Part shown: piece after piece, positions 46,300-53,970 of the stretch | Position numbering within the stretch: position 1 is the first letter of the stretch | How the letters are laid out: every line of letters begins with the position of its first letter | NCBI GenBank assembly: GCA_019359675.1 | Contig: JAHHGX010000064.1 | Coordinates: forward strand, 186,001-250,000 | Reading direction: 5' to 3' | Length of the DNA: 64,000 nt | Origin: Calothrix sp. FI2-JRJ7 | GTDB taxonomy: Bacteria > Cyanobacteriota > Cyanobacteriia > Cyanobacteriales > Nostocaceae | Program-made: the position numbers and the translations under genes | The notes under the pieces: model-generated | Seen by the model: only the letters and a program-made list of their open reading frames with translations | Databases searched by the model: none | What the model was told of the DNA's origin: nothing

Positions 46300-46683
46300 T
46301 TAGCTAAATCTATCTAGCAACTCAGAGCGCGATAACTGCTGTATCAATGGTATAAACTCCTCTTCTCCCAACGCTGACAAAGGTTGAATAATTTGATTGA
46401 GTTCATCATCTAGAGACCCAAACTTAAATCTCAGTAGCTTTTCAACAACGCTATATAGAGATTCTTGGCGCCCTTCTTGTCTCCCTTCTTGTCTCCCTTC
46501 TTGTCTCCCTTCTTGTCTAACTTCTTCCAGCTTTTGCAGATAAATGGGTGATAAAGTCATAATAAAATCCCTATCCTCTTCTTCTTCAGGTTCTTTAAGT
46601 TGTAAGGTAGCCCTTAAATTCAATAGTAATTCAACTGCTTTTTCCCGCAATGGGTTATCTGGTGGAACATTCCGGTTAAAATT
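46300..46683 (-). pseudogene. C-terminal remnant of an Rpn/DUF4351-type protein with RQEG repeats
   Basis: From the ATG at 46650, 116 residues; the open frame continues upstream without ATG to 46683 (NVPPDNPLREKAVELLLNL). It holds the typical end of PD-(D/E)XK transposon-like nucleases of cyanobacteria: a helical part, the coiled-coil repeat EGRQEGRQEGRQEG and a DUF4351-like tail (LLRFKFGSLDDELNQIIQPL). The nuclease domain is missing. The repeat is encoded by four perfect 12-base units (46471-46518). Confidence 0.7.
46471..46518. repeat. Four tandem copies of a 12-base unit CCCTTCTTGTCT
   Basis: Perfect, in-frame minisatellite coding for RQEG repeats in the DUF4351-like remnant. Being a multiple of three, changes in copy number keep the frame. 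Confidence 0.95.
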
Positions 46684-46835
46684 TCAGTTCTTATTTTAGA
46701 TTATGTTTGTAATTTATATTACTTTTATTGGTGAGGTAAAATAGGAATTATAAGCAAATTGGCAAGGGATTATGTAACGCATTTAACGGATAGATTTATC
46801 AGTTATTTTTGTTACATTCATTGTGGGATAAAAGT

Positions 46836-46862
46836 TTTCTTGTGGGGTGGGCATCCTTGCCC
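46836..46862. repeat. Inverted copy of the GGGCAAGGATGCCC hairpin
   Basis: GTGGGGTGGGCATCCTTGCC followed by CGCCTC is the reverse-complement version of the repeat at 30080-30106. It lies 70 bases past the subtilase gene; the following CAGGGCAAGAGAAAGCCCATTCCAC is a partial second copy. Confidence 0.6.
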
Positions 46863-46932
46863 GCCTCATGTTTGGACAGGGCAAGAGAAAGCCCATTCCA
46901 CAATACAGGAGAATTAAATTTTTGGAAGTTCC

Positions 46933-48519
46933 TTATTGTGGTGTCCACCATGCTAGTGCATAGGGTTGTTTTGCTTCGTTGACTTGTTTTTTATATTGAA
47001 TGCGAATTTTATATTTACCTGCGGTTGGAACTGGACAAAATATATGTTCTACGCTGTCTACTTCGCTAACTGATGAACATGCTATTGATGTCGAACCGTT
47101 AGGAGTGTCTTGGACTAAATATAAATCAAGATTGTTTAAACCTTGGTCGCGAAAGTTTTCTCCTTCGTCGTATGCTTGGTTGTTATTTTTGTCTTCGAGT
47201 TTGACTACTCTATCCCAACTCAAAGTTAAGGAAACGAAACTACCTGCTTTGAGTGGTTTTCTAAGTTGATAGTCTATGTTTGTATTTGCTGCAATTGTAT
47301 TGTAATCCCATCCTAAAGCGGGGGCTAGTTGGTTTGGTTGCCACTGTCCGGCGCCAAATTGTTGTAGTGCGCGCGATGCGTTCATATGTCCGGTGCCCAT
47401 TTGGGCATGAAGTGGTATTTTAGGGTCTCTATAAGCGTCGGAAGCTAGCCAGTCTAAGTTCTGCTTGTCAATAATAGTCCGCGTCATGCCCAAGCGTAAA
47501 CCATTACCATCGTCTTTTAGTTTTTCGGCGGAGTTTAGTAACACTGCTTTCATGACTTCGTGGCGCCGCGAAGCTATACTCCAATTTGTCTGTTTTTTTC
47601 GTATCTGTCTATCACCAAATTCTTGGAGTAAAGCTACTGTTCCTGTTACATGAGGCGCCGCAAAACTTGTTCCTGTAACTTTATTTATTTTGCCATCGGG
47701 GTTTAACATCCGAATATTACTGCCAGGAGCAAGAATATTCACCGAACGACGAACTCCAATATTTATTTCTTTACCAGCTAACCGAGCTGTGGCGCCTTCA
47801 TTCGCTGCTGCTAAGTTGGAAACGTCAACTTTTGTAAATATATCGCCACGACGCGAAGAAAAGGCGACGTTTACAGCATTGAAGTTATCGGTGGGAATGG
47901 GAATTCCACCTTTACCTTGATTTCCAGCAATTACATATAGCGTATTATGAACTCGACTAGACCAGTCAACGCACATTGTTAATAAAGCATTGCCGTCAAG
48001 AACAGGGTCGGGACGCGGGTCACGATTAAGTGGTTCACCAAAGCTAAAATTAATTGCACGCACGTCACCACTATTTTGCGATGCGATATGTTGCGCTGAT
48101 AAACATTCTTCGGGTTGACCTTGGCTTTTTGTCGAACCTACTGCTGAAGAATATAGTCGCGCGTTTGGCGCCACTCCAGGAAATGCTTTGTCGTTACTTG
48201 CCATTACACCCGCAACATTATGTGCGTGTGGGTCTACACCACTATTCGACTTGGCTGGTATAGTTCGCGCAAATACTGCAACAGGTGACAACGCACGATT
48301 ACTAGAAACTGATTTATCGACACCAAACTTTCCTGGGCGCCCAATTTCTACTTGACCGATGGCGATTTTGCGCCCAGTTAAATTGTAAGGAGGTTTGTGT
48401 AGCTTCAGTGCATCAATTCCAAAACTATCTAGTGAACTGCTAAATGTAATAGCTAGAACTGGCGTACTTACTAAAGCTGCACTCAATCCCCAAAATATCC
48501 AGGTTTGTTTTTTTGCCAT
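46933..48519 (-). CDS. Subtilisin-like (S8 family) serine peptidase
   Basis: 528 residues with an N-terminal signal or anchor helix (WIFWGLSAALVSTPVLA). The S8 framework is clear: histidine motif DPHAHNVAGVMAS (His 98), oxyanion Asn in LYVIAGNQGKGG and the serine motif GTSFAAPHVTGTVALL near residue 286. The segment where the catalytic Asp is expected reads IAIGQVEIGRPG, with Glu in place of Asp. The C-terminal 130 residues (LSWDRVVKLEDKNNN, DNLDLYLVQ-like NLDLYLVQDT) look like a beta-sandwich domain. Exported, so it works in the periplasm or outside. Divergent from rpe. Confidence 0.87.
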   Translation of the reverse strand: MAKKQTWIFWGLSAALVSTPVLAITFSSSLDSFGIDALKLHKPPYNLTGRKIAIGQVEIGRPGKFGVDKSVSSNRALSPVAVFARTIPAKSNSGVDPHAHNVAGVMASNDKAFPGVAPNARLYSSAVGSTKSQGQPEECLSAQHIASQNSGDVRAINFSFGEPLNRDPRPDPVLDGNALLTMCVDWSSRVHNTLYVIAGNQGKGGIPIPTDNFNAVNVAFSSRRGDIFTKVDVSNLAAANEGATARLAGKEINIGVRRSVNILAPGSNIRMLNPDGKINKVTGTSFAAPHVTGTVALLQEFGDRQIRKKQTNWSIASRRHEVMKAVLLNSAEKLKDDGNGLRLGMTRTIIDKQNLDWLASDAYRDPKIPLHAQMGTGHMNASRALQQFGAGQWQPNQLAPALGWDYNTIAANTNIDYQLRKPLKAGSFVSLTLSWDRVVKLEDKNNNQAYDEGENFRDQGLNNLDLYLVQDTPNGSTSIACSSVSEVDSVEHIFCPVPTAGKYKIRIQYKKQVNEAKQPYALAWWTPQ

Positions 48520-48646
48520 CGTCTTTATCTTTATAAAGGGTTAATAATTGTAAAGCATTAATGTAGGATGAAATTAGACAGGTGAGCCAAGGCTCATATT
48601 TTGTTACAATCAATACAGAATTTCAAGCACCTATTAAGCGCTAGCC

Positions 48647-49354
48647 ATGACCCATACGCCATCCGACAAGCCCATTGTAATTGCTCCGTCTATATTATCA
48701 GCAGATTTTAGCCGTTTAGGAGAAGAAGTTCGTGCCGTAGATGAGGCAGGAGCTGATTGGATACATGTTGATGTAATGGACGGACGCTTTGTTCCGAATA
48801 TAACCATTGGTCCGCTGATAGTTGAGGCAATTCGTCCAGTTACCAAAAAACCACTTGATGTCCACTTGATGATTGTGGAGCCAGAAAAATATGTGGCAGA
48901 TTTTGCTAAAGCTGGCGCCGACCATATTACGGTACACTGTGAGCATAATGCGTCTCCGCACCTGCACCGTACCCTTGGTTTGATTAAAGAGCATGGCAAA
49001 AAAGCTGGTGTGGTACTCAATCCTTCAACTCCGTTGGATTTAATTGAGTACGTGCTTGATATTGTCGATTTAGTATTAATCATGAGCGTTAACCCTGGTT
49101 TTGGGGGTCAAAGCTTTATTCCTGGGATGGTGCCTAAAATTCGTCAGTTGCGTCAAATGTGTGACGAACGCGGTTTAGACCCTTGGATTGAAGTTGATGG
49201 TGGTTTAAAAGCGAATAATACTTGGCAAGTTTTGGAAGCAGGCGCCAACGCGATTGTAGCAGGTTCGGCGGTATATGGTGCCCCTGACTATGCACAAGCT
49301 ATCGAAGCTATCCGTAACAGCAAACGTCCCGCTCCAGAATTGGCGAAAGTCTAA
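48647..49354 (+). CDS. rpe: Ribulose-phosphate 3-epimerase
   Basis: Interconverts ribulose-5-phosphate and xylulose-5-phosphate in the Calvin and pentose phosphate cycles. 235 residues. All motifs are there: [17 protein letters not shown], the metal-binding [55 protein letters not shown] and [11 protein letters not shown]. Monocistronic; the promoter must lie in the 127 bases shared with the divergent subtilase gene. The main copy of this enzyme in the cell, judging by its full conservation. Confidence 0.97.
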   Translation: MTHTPSDKPIVIAPSILSADFSRLGEEVRAVDEAGADWIHVDVMDGRFVPNITIGPLIVEAIRPVTKKPLDVHLMIVEPEKYVADFAKAGADHITVHCEHNASPHLHRTLGLIKEHGKKAGVVLNPSTPLDLIEYVLDIVDLVLIMSVNPGFGGQSFIPGMVPKIRQLRQMCDERGLDPWIEVDGGLKANNTWQVLEAGANAIVAGSAVYGAPDYAQAIEAIRNSKRPAPELAKV

Positions 49355-49672
49355 GTATCGCGTAAGCTTTTTAACTTTTGCAGAAAGTATATAGTAAGTT
49401 TGAAATGGCAGTCTCTAAGGGCTGCTATTTTTATACCTGCTAAATATATTTATTTTAATTATGCTTCTTCACAGGTTATTATATATCTACTAATGTCCGC
49501 AGGTGTGAACAACATTCTTGACGACTTTTATGAAGTTACGAATATGAGTCTCATTATAATGTTTACACAAATCAATTTATATAATCAATAATGATTTTAA
49601 GATTACTATTTAGTTAAAGAAAATTAATTTTAATTAATTTACAGGTTTTGTAAAGTTTCAGGTACGATAAAA
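49355..49672. other. 318-bp spacer
   Basis: A+T-rich; a 63-codon open frame on the plus strand (49400-49591) has no ribosome site and no recognisable sequence and is rejected as a gene. The 3' part should carry the promoter of the following HAD gene. Confidence 0.45.
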
Positions 49673-50452
49673 ATGACAGTGAATATTCCAACTATTTTAG
49701 CGTCTGATTTTGACGGTGTTATTTGTGACGGTATGGTCGAGTACTTTGAGGTTGCTTGGCGAACTTATTGCCAAATATGGGCGCCAACTGAACAAATAGC
49801 AACCGATGATTATGCATCAATGTTTTATAGTCTGCGACCAGTAATAGAAACGGGTTGGGAAATGCCTGTTTTGATTAAAGCAATAGTAGAACGTATATCT
49901 GAAGATAATATCTTAAAAGATTGGGCAAATATTACTAAAAGAATTTTGGCAGAATCTAATCTTCAGTCATCAGAAGTTGCACATAAACTTGACTCATTAC
50001 GCGACGATTGGATTGAGAACGATTTAGAAGATTGGATGAGTCTACATCGATTTTATCCTGGAGTTGCAGACAGAATAAGAAACATGATTGCCAGCGGCAT
50101 AAAAATATATATTGTCACAACCAAAGAAGGTAGATTTGCTCATAAACTCTTACAAAAAGAAGGAATAGATTTACCGCGCGAAGTTATATTTGGAAAAGAA
50201 GCCAAGCGTCCTAAATATGAAATATTAAGAGAATTAAAAGCTTCGGCAGAAGGCGCCAATATTTGGTTTATCGAAGACCGTCTCAACACCTTACAATTAG
50301 TTAAAAAGCAAAGCGACTTAGATGATGTGACCTTATTTCTAGCTGACTGGGGCTATAATACTCCATCTGAACGCTTAGTTGCCCACAGCGACCCCCGTAT
50401 GCATTTGTTATCATTAGCACAATACTCACAAGACTTTTCAGATTGGGTTTAA
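49673..50452 (+). CDS. HAD-superfamily hydrolase
   Basis: 259 residues. Motif I is ILASDFDGVICDGMVEYFEV (nucleophile and acid/base D-x-D), followed by a helical cap, motif II GIKIYIVTTKEGRF, a lysine in VIFGKEAKRPKYEIL and motif IV FIEDRLNTL. Looks like a phosphoglycolate-phosphatase-like enzyme of cyanobacteria; substrate unknown. The frame carries two GGCGCC sites and normal composition. Followed by a dispersed palindrome at 50465. Confidence 0.88.
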   Translation: MTVNIPTILASDFDGVICDGMVEYFEVAWRTYCQIWAPTEQIATDDYASMFYSLRPVIETGWEMPVLIKAIVERISEDNILKDWANITKRILAESNLQSSEVAHKLDSLRDDWIENDLEDWMSLHRFYPGVADRIRNMIASGIKIYIVTTKEGRFAHKLLQKEGIDLPREVIFGKEAKRPKYEILRELKASAEGANIWFIEDRLNTLQLVKKQSDLDDVTLFLADWGYNTPSERLVAHSDPRMHLLSLAQYSQDFSDWV

Positions 50453-50464
50453 TATAAAAGTAGG

Positions 50465-50521
50465 GTGCGTGACGCTACAAGAATTATTAAACGAAGCTAT
50501 AATCTCGTGGTGTCACGCACA
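50465..50521. repeat. GTGCGTGACGCTAC palindromic repeat, copy 1
   Basis: Arms GTGCGTGACGCTAC and GTGGTGTCACGCAC with an inner GAATTATTAAACGAAGC. Copy 2 is at 50872-50930 with the inner part in reverse orientation (GCTTCGTTTAAGAATT), copy 3 at 56240-56297 (AATTCTTAAACGAAGC). A small non-coding repeat family, possibly MITE-derived. Confidence 0.8.
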
Positions 50522-50575
50522 GGAGCGAGGAGCAGAGGCTGTATAATGTCTTGTAAATAAATGAAAAAAGTTTGA

Positions 50576-50806
50576 TTCGTTTCGTTTGCAAGCTGTTACA
50601 CGAATTATGGCGCCTATAAAGAAATTAATTTATATTCACAAGACGCAACTTCAATATTTAAAGTTTTATTACAAAATCCTAAACCTGAAGTCAGATATGC
50701 TGCTTTAGGTGAAGTAAAAATAGGTGACGAAGTACTTGCAGAAGCCAAGAATTTGCTTAAAAATGAAGAGAGTGCATTTGTACGTGAATACTTGGAGTCA
50801 TTATAA
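50576..50806 (+). pseudogene. HEAT-repeat-like gene fragment without start
   Basis: About 76 codons open from a stop at 50573 to the stop at 50804, with no ATG, GTG or TTG near the beginning. The protein reads SQDATSIFKVLLQNPKPEVR, then YAALGEVKIGDEVLAEAKNL and LKNEESAFVREYLESL, which has the look of a HEAT-type repeat (P-x-V-R-x-x-A). The left end is missing. The fragment is enclosed by two inverted copies of the GTGCGTGACGC repeat. Confidence 0.5.
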
Positions 50807-50871
50807 ATCACTTCATAATTTTTTTTGAACGAGCGCATTAGTCTTATGACTTATAACTTATAACTAGTAAG

Positions 50872-50930
50872 GTGCGTGACGCTACTAGATTATTAGCTTC
50901 GTTTAAGAATTGTTGTAGCGTCACGCACCC
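50872..50930. repeat. GTGCGTGACGCTAC palindromic repeat, copy 2
   Basis: GTGCGTGACGCTAC at the left and GTAGCGTCACGCAC at the right are exact inverted repeats. The inner AGCTTCGTTTAAGAATTG is reversed relative to copies 1 and 3. It lies 20 bases before the nurA start, so it may influence nurA translation or transcription. Confidence 0.8.
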
Positions 50931-50950
50931 TACTCCTAACTTTTATTTTT

Positions 50951-52162
50951 ATGCTTGACTTAACAAAACTAGCGGGTCAAATTCAAGGTTTGAGTCAACA
51001 CTTAACGCAAGAAGCTGTCGCAAGCCAAAAACGTTTAGAGTTAGCTTCTAAATATTTGATTGATGCTTTCGCTCGTCAAGATGAGTTTGTCGAGAAGCAA
51101 GATAAATGGAAAGACCGCATTGTCTTTGCTAATGCAACTCCGATTGAACCGCTTGATACTCGCATTGATATTCCAGTTCCACCAAAGGTACACACTGTTA
51201 TTGCAACTGACGGTTCGCAAATAGCACCTAATCATCACGAAATCGCTTACTGTTATCTTCTTAATATTGGAAGGGTTGTTTTACATTACGGACAAAACAA
51301 ACATCCACTCCTCGATAGTTTACCCGAAGTGTTTTACCGTCCCGAAGATTTATATGCTTCACGTAAGTGGGGAATACGCACCGAGGAATGGATGAGTTAC
51401 CGTCGTACTGCTTCGGAAGCGATGGTTTTGGCAGAGCTAGCTTGTGGAGTTGTAAATGACCAAACTCCCCTTTTTAATCCTCAGTTAAATGCGCGTGTTC
51501 CAACTTTGGCAATGGTTGATGGTTCACTTATTTATTGGTTTTTAGAACAGTTACCTTTGGAAGCACGCGAACATATTTTGCCGCCAATATTAGAAGCGTG
51601 GGGTCAAATGAAAGCTAGTCGCGCTCCTTTGATGGGTTATCTTAGCGCTTCGCGTAATGTTGAGGGGGTAAACTTTTTACGTTTGCTTGCTTGTACTCAT
51701 CCTGTGCCAGATTGCGCTAGTTTTTGTCCTAACCAAAATGATAAGGTTCCATGCAAAGTATTCGACCCATTACGAGACAGCACTCTTTGGGCAACCCAAC
51801 TTCAACCTGGACAGCGTGGACCCTTATGGCGTAGTAATGCTCGGATTCTTGAATTGTACCAAGACCAGCAAATTTATTTTTGTTATGTTCACGTTGGTAC
51901 TGAGATTGCACGAATTGAAGTACCTAGATGGGTTGCAGAGGATACACAGTTATTCGATGAGTCGCTAGGTTTGATGTTAGCTCAGGTGCAAAAAGGTTAT
52001 GGTTATCCTGTCGCTATTGCAGAAGCGCACAACCAAGCTGTTGTTAAAGGTGGCGATAAAGCTCGCTTTTTCTCGGTTTTAGAACGCCAAATGATTAAAG
52101 CTGGGTTGAGAAATGTTGGAACTTCCTATAAAGAAGCGCGTAAGCGGGGAAGTATTGCATAA
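50951..52162 (+). CDS. nurA: NurA-domain nuclease
   Basis: 403 residues. NurA nucleases trim DNA ends in archaeal double-strand-break repair with the HerA helicase; cyanobacteria have the domain as well. Seen: VIATDGSQIAPNHHEIAYCY (first metal-binding Asp), LAMVDGSLIYWFLEQLP (second Asp motif) and a late Y-V-H-V region (FCYVHVGTEIARIEVPRWVA) followed by LAQVQKGYGYPVAIAEAHNQ. The N-terminal 60 residues are helical. No herA-like gene is adjacent. The start has no good ribosome site; it follows a dispersed palindrome by 20 bases. Confidence 0.87.
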   Translation: MLDLTKLAGQIQGLSQHLTQEAVASQKRLELASKYLIDAFARQDEFVEKQDKWKDRIVFANATPIEPLDTRIDIPVPPKVHTVIATDGSQIAPNHHEIAYCYLLNIGRVVLHYGQNKHPLLDSLPEVFYRPEDLYASRKWGIRTEEWMSYRRTASEAMVLAELACGVVNDQTPLFNPQLNARVPTLAMVDGSLIYWFLEQLPLEAREHILPPILEAWGQMKASRAPLMGYLSASRNVEGVNFLRLLACTHPVPDCASFCPNQNDKVPCKVFDPLRDSTLWATQLQPGQRGPLWRSNARILELYQDQQIYFCYVHVGTEIARIEVPRWVAEDTQLFDESLGLMLAQVQKGYGYPVAIAEAHNQAVVKGGDKARFFSVLERQMIKAGLRNVGTSYKEARKRGSIA

Positions 52163-52197
52163 AATCCCCCCAACCTGCCGACGGGGGTTAGGGGATT
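52163..52197 (+). terminator. Stem-loop after nurA
   Basis: AATCCCC...AACC pairs with GGTT...GGGGATT around CTGCCGACGG, directly at the nurA stop. The stem is G+C-rich, but only a weak T-rich stretch follows. Confidence 0.55.
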
Positions 52198-52213
52198 CAT
52201 AAGCTATTTATAA

Positions 52214-52696
52214 TTGATTTATAGAAATTTCGTGATAAATCGAATTATTATACTTCCTTGTTTTTACGGTGGCTTTGATATTCTAAGTAAATTATGGTCG
52301 TTGCAAGATGAACCGCCTAGTTCAGAAACATTAAGGGCACTTATTAAACGGTTACGTCAAAAACTTAAATCGGTTGGCGCCTCCGATTTAATAGAAACTG
52401 TATATGGAATGGAGTATCGTCTCAACCCTGTTTTTCAAAAAGCACACAAGAGTAAAACAAACATTCCCATCTCAAACTCAACTAACACCTTAACACCAGA
52501 ATCCAGTCCAACACCACGTAATGATGTGTTACACGGTCTGGTTCAATCTGCAACTCAATCAAATATATTAAATACACACGAAAATCATAATCAATCTCTT
52601 TTTCAAAATATTAAACCTCCCAAACAACCTGAAGCAAAGGTAATGGTGCTAGATAACGATAAACTAGCATCGCGTTTAGTGCGAACTTTGTTATAG
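52214..52696 (+). pseudogene. Fragment of a multi-domain response regulator (winged helix, truncated receiver)
   Basis: Residues about 22-75 form the second half of an OmpR-type DNA-binding domain: ILSKLWSLQDEPPSSETLRA, LIKRLRQKLKSVGASDLIE, TVYGMEYRLNP. A Ser/Thr/Asn-rich linker follows. At the end AKVMVLDNDKLASRLVRTLL is the first strand and helix of a receiver domain, cut after 20 residues by a stop. The first receiver domain and the start of the winged helix are missing at the other end. In Nostocales such regulators have receiver, winged-helix, phosphotransfer and further receiver domains, so this is a leftover of a much larger gene. Confidence 0.7.
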
Positions 52697-52770
52697 AAAC
52701 CCGGTTTTTTATAAGAATAGAGATTCCCAACCCATCAAGAGATATTTACATCAAAGAAGGTTTAAATAAA

Positions 52771-53556
52771 TTAGAGACGATGAGTATTTAATCGAGGCAG
52801 AACTAAAATAATTAAAATCAACAGTGCAACAGCGCCGGATGTTGTTACAGTTAGTAAAGCCAAATTACTCGAATGCTTGATAGCAATGGCAATTAATGCC
52901 CAAATTGTGACTCCAGTATAAGCAATATCTTGATATTTTGTCGTCATAATAGATGCTAAACCAGTAGCAATCAATACCATAATAATAGTCCAAGTAGTTG
53001 GAGAAATGCCTCCACCATTCCAACCTGAAGCAACAAGCGCAGAAGCAAAATTGACAATTGTAGCAACACTTATCCAACCAAGGTAAATACTGATGGGAAT
53101 ACGCGCATACCATTTGTAGCTACGAGTTGCAGGGTTTACTAATTTTAGCTGTAAAACGGCGCCGATGAGTGGTAGCAAAATCAAAAGCATTGCAACTACT
53201 GACAAAATAAACATCCGTGACAAAAATAAATATACCCATACACATTGAGCAATACTCGCAATGATTAAAAACAATCCAGCTTTGCGTAGATATGGGTTAT
53301 TTCGCTGTGGAAGTAGAATTTGATAGACTCCAAACGCAAATAAACCTAGATAAATTACTCCCCAAATAGCAAAAGCATAATTTGCAGGAATAATTAAAAC
53401 ATCCTTAAAGACAGTATTAGAAATTGCACCAATACTTAGTCCACCTAAAGGAAAAATATTTGACCAGACATTAACAACAAATGCAGTAATAATAGCTACA
53501 AGAGTTGCTAGAGGTAAAGCTAAACTTTGGTTAAAGTTAGAATTAGATTGTTGCAT
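52771..53556 (-). CDS. TspO/MBR-related tryptophan-rich membrane protein
   Basis: 261 residues, about seven membrane helices. Family features: FPLGGLSIGAISNTVF, PANYAFAIWGVIYLGLFAF, the WVYLFLSRMF region, and KWYARIPISIYLGWISVATI with the conserved W-I-S. Longer than the 160-residue TspO; belongs to the broader tryptophan-rich sensory protein group of cyanobacteria. Possible ligands are tetrapyrroles, by analogy only. Single gene in the minus direction. Confidence 0.83.
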   Translation of the reverse strand: MQQSNSNFNQSLALPLATLVAIITAFVVNVWSNIFPLGGLSIGAISNTVFKDVLIIPANYAFAIWGVIYLGLFAFGVYQILLPQRNNPYLRKAGLFLIIASIAQCVWVYLFLSRMFILSVVAMLLILLPLIGAVLQLKLVNPATRSYKWYARIPISIYLGWISVATIVNFASALVASGWNGGGISPTTWTIIMVLIATGLASIMTTKYQDIAYTGVTIWALIAIAIKHSSNLALLTVTTSGAVALLILIILVLPRLNTHRL

Positions 53557-53582
53557 AGAATTTTAGGTACAAACGTGATTGA

Positions 53583-53771
53583 TTATCTACAATTTGGCGC
53601 CGAATACCAATTGCGTTGAAGAGTAGGTGAAGCAAAAGCGGTGACTAGCTCGACTTCACCTTTATTATCTACCACCAATGCACTAGCTTGAACTAAATCT
53701 AAATTATTATTTACTTTAAAAGCCTGCCTCTTTTGAGGATAAGAGTTAAAATTATTATCGTCAGAGCGAAA
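53583..53771 (-). pseudogene. C-terminal tail of a filamentous-haemagglutinin-type exoprotein
   Basis: About 62 codons open on the minus strand, without start, give QAFKVNNNLDLVQASALVVD, NKGEVELVTAFASP and YSAPNCR. Cyanobacterial two-partner-secretion exoproteins typically end with V-E-A-x-x-W/x-V-V-D-x-x-G-x-V-E-L-V-A and a cysteine a few residues before the end. The rest of the gene, usually 700 or more residues, and the TpsB transporter are missing. Recognition is from memory of the C-terminal pattern. Confidence 0.5.
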
Positions 53772-53946
53772 CTAAAATACCTAAAATAAAAGTGACGATA
53801 ATTGAATTGATTGTAGTTCGCTTCATCCTTGTTGGTGCCGTATCAGGTATCTCAGTCAACAAGGTGGGATGTTAATTATGCTGACTGTCTAGTTCCCAAT
53901 ATTACCAGCATCGTGTTGAATTTATGATAAATTTTTTCAAGAAGTA

Positions 53947-53963
53947 TGGTGGGCAGTGCCCAC
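53947..53963. terminator. Perfect palindrome GGTGGGCAGTGCCCACC after the amidohydrolase gene
   Basis: Self-complementary 17-mer (one central base) 7 bases past the amidohydrolase stop. Matches the palindrome behind proA at 7727. Likely a 3'-end hairpin; no T run. Confidence 0.6.
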
Positions 53964-53970
53964 CGTAACT

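Noticed and set aside
46471-46518. Four perfect tandem repeats as CRISPR
   Set aside because: No spacers; an in-frame 12-base minisatellite coding RQEG.
48634-49083. 149-codon minus-strand frame within rpe
   Set aside because: Antisense to a fully conserved gene; translation is Ser/Thr-rich without family.
49400-49591. 63-codon open frame behind rpe
   Set aside because: A+T-rich translation with no motif and no ribosome site.
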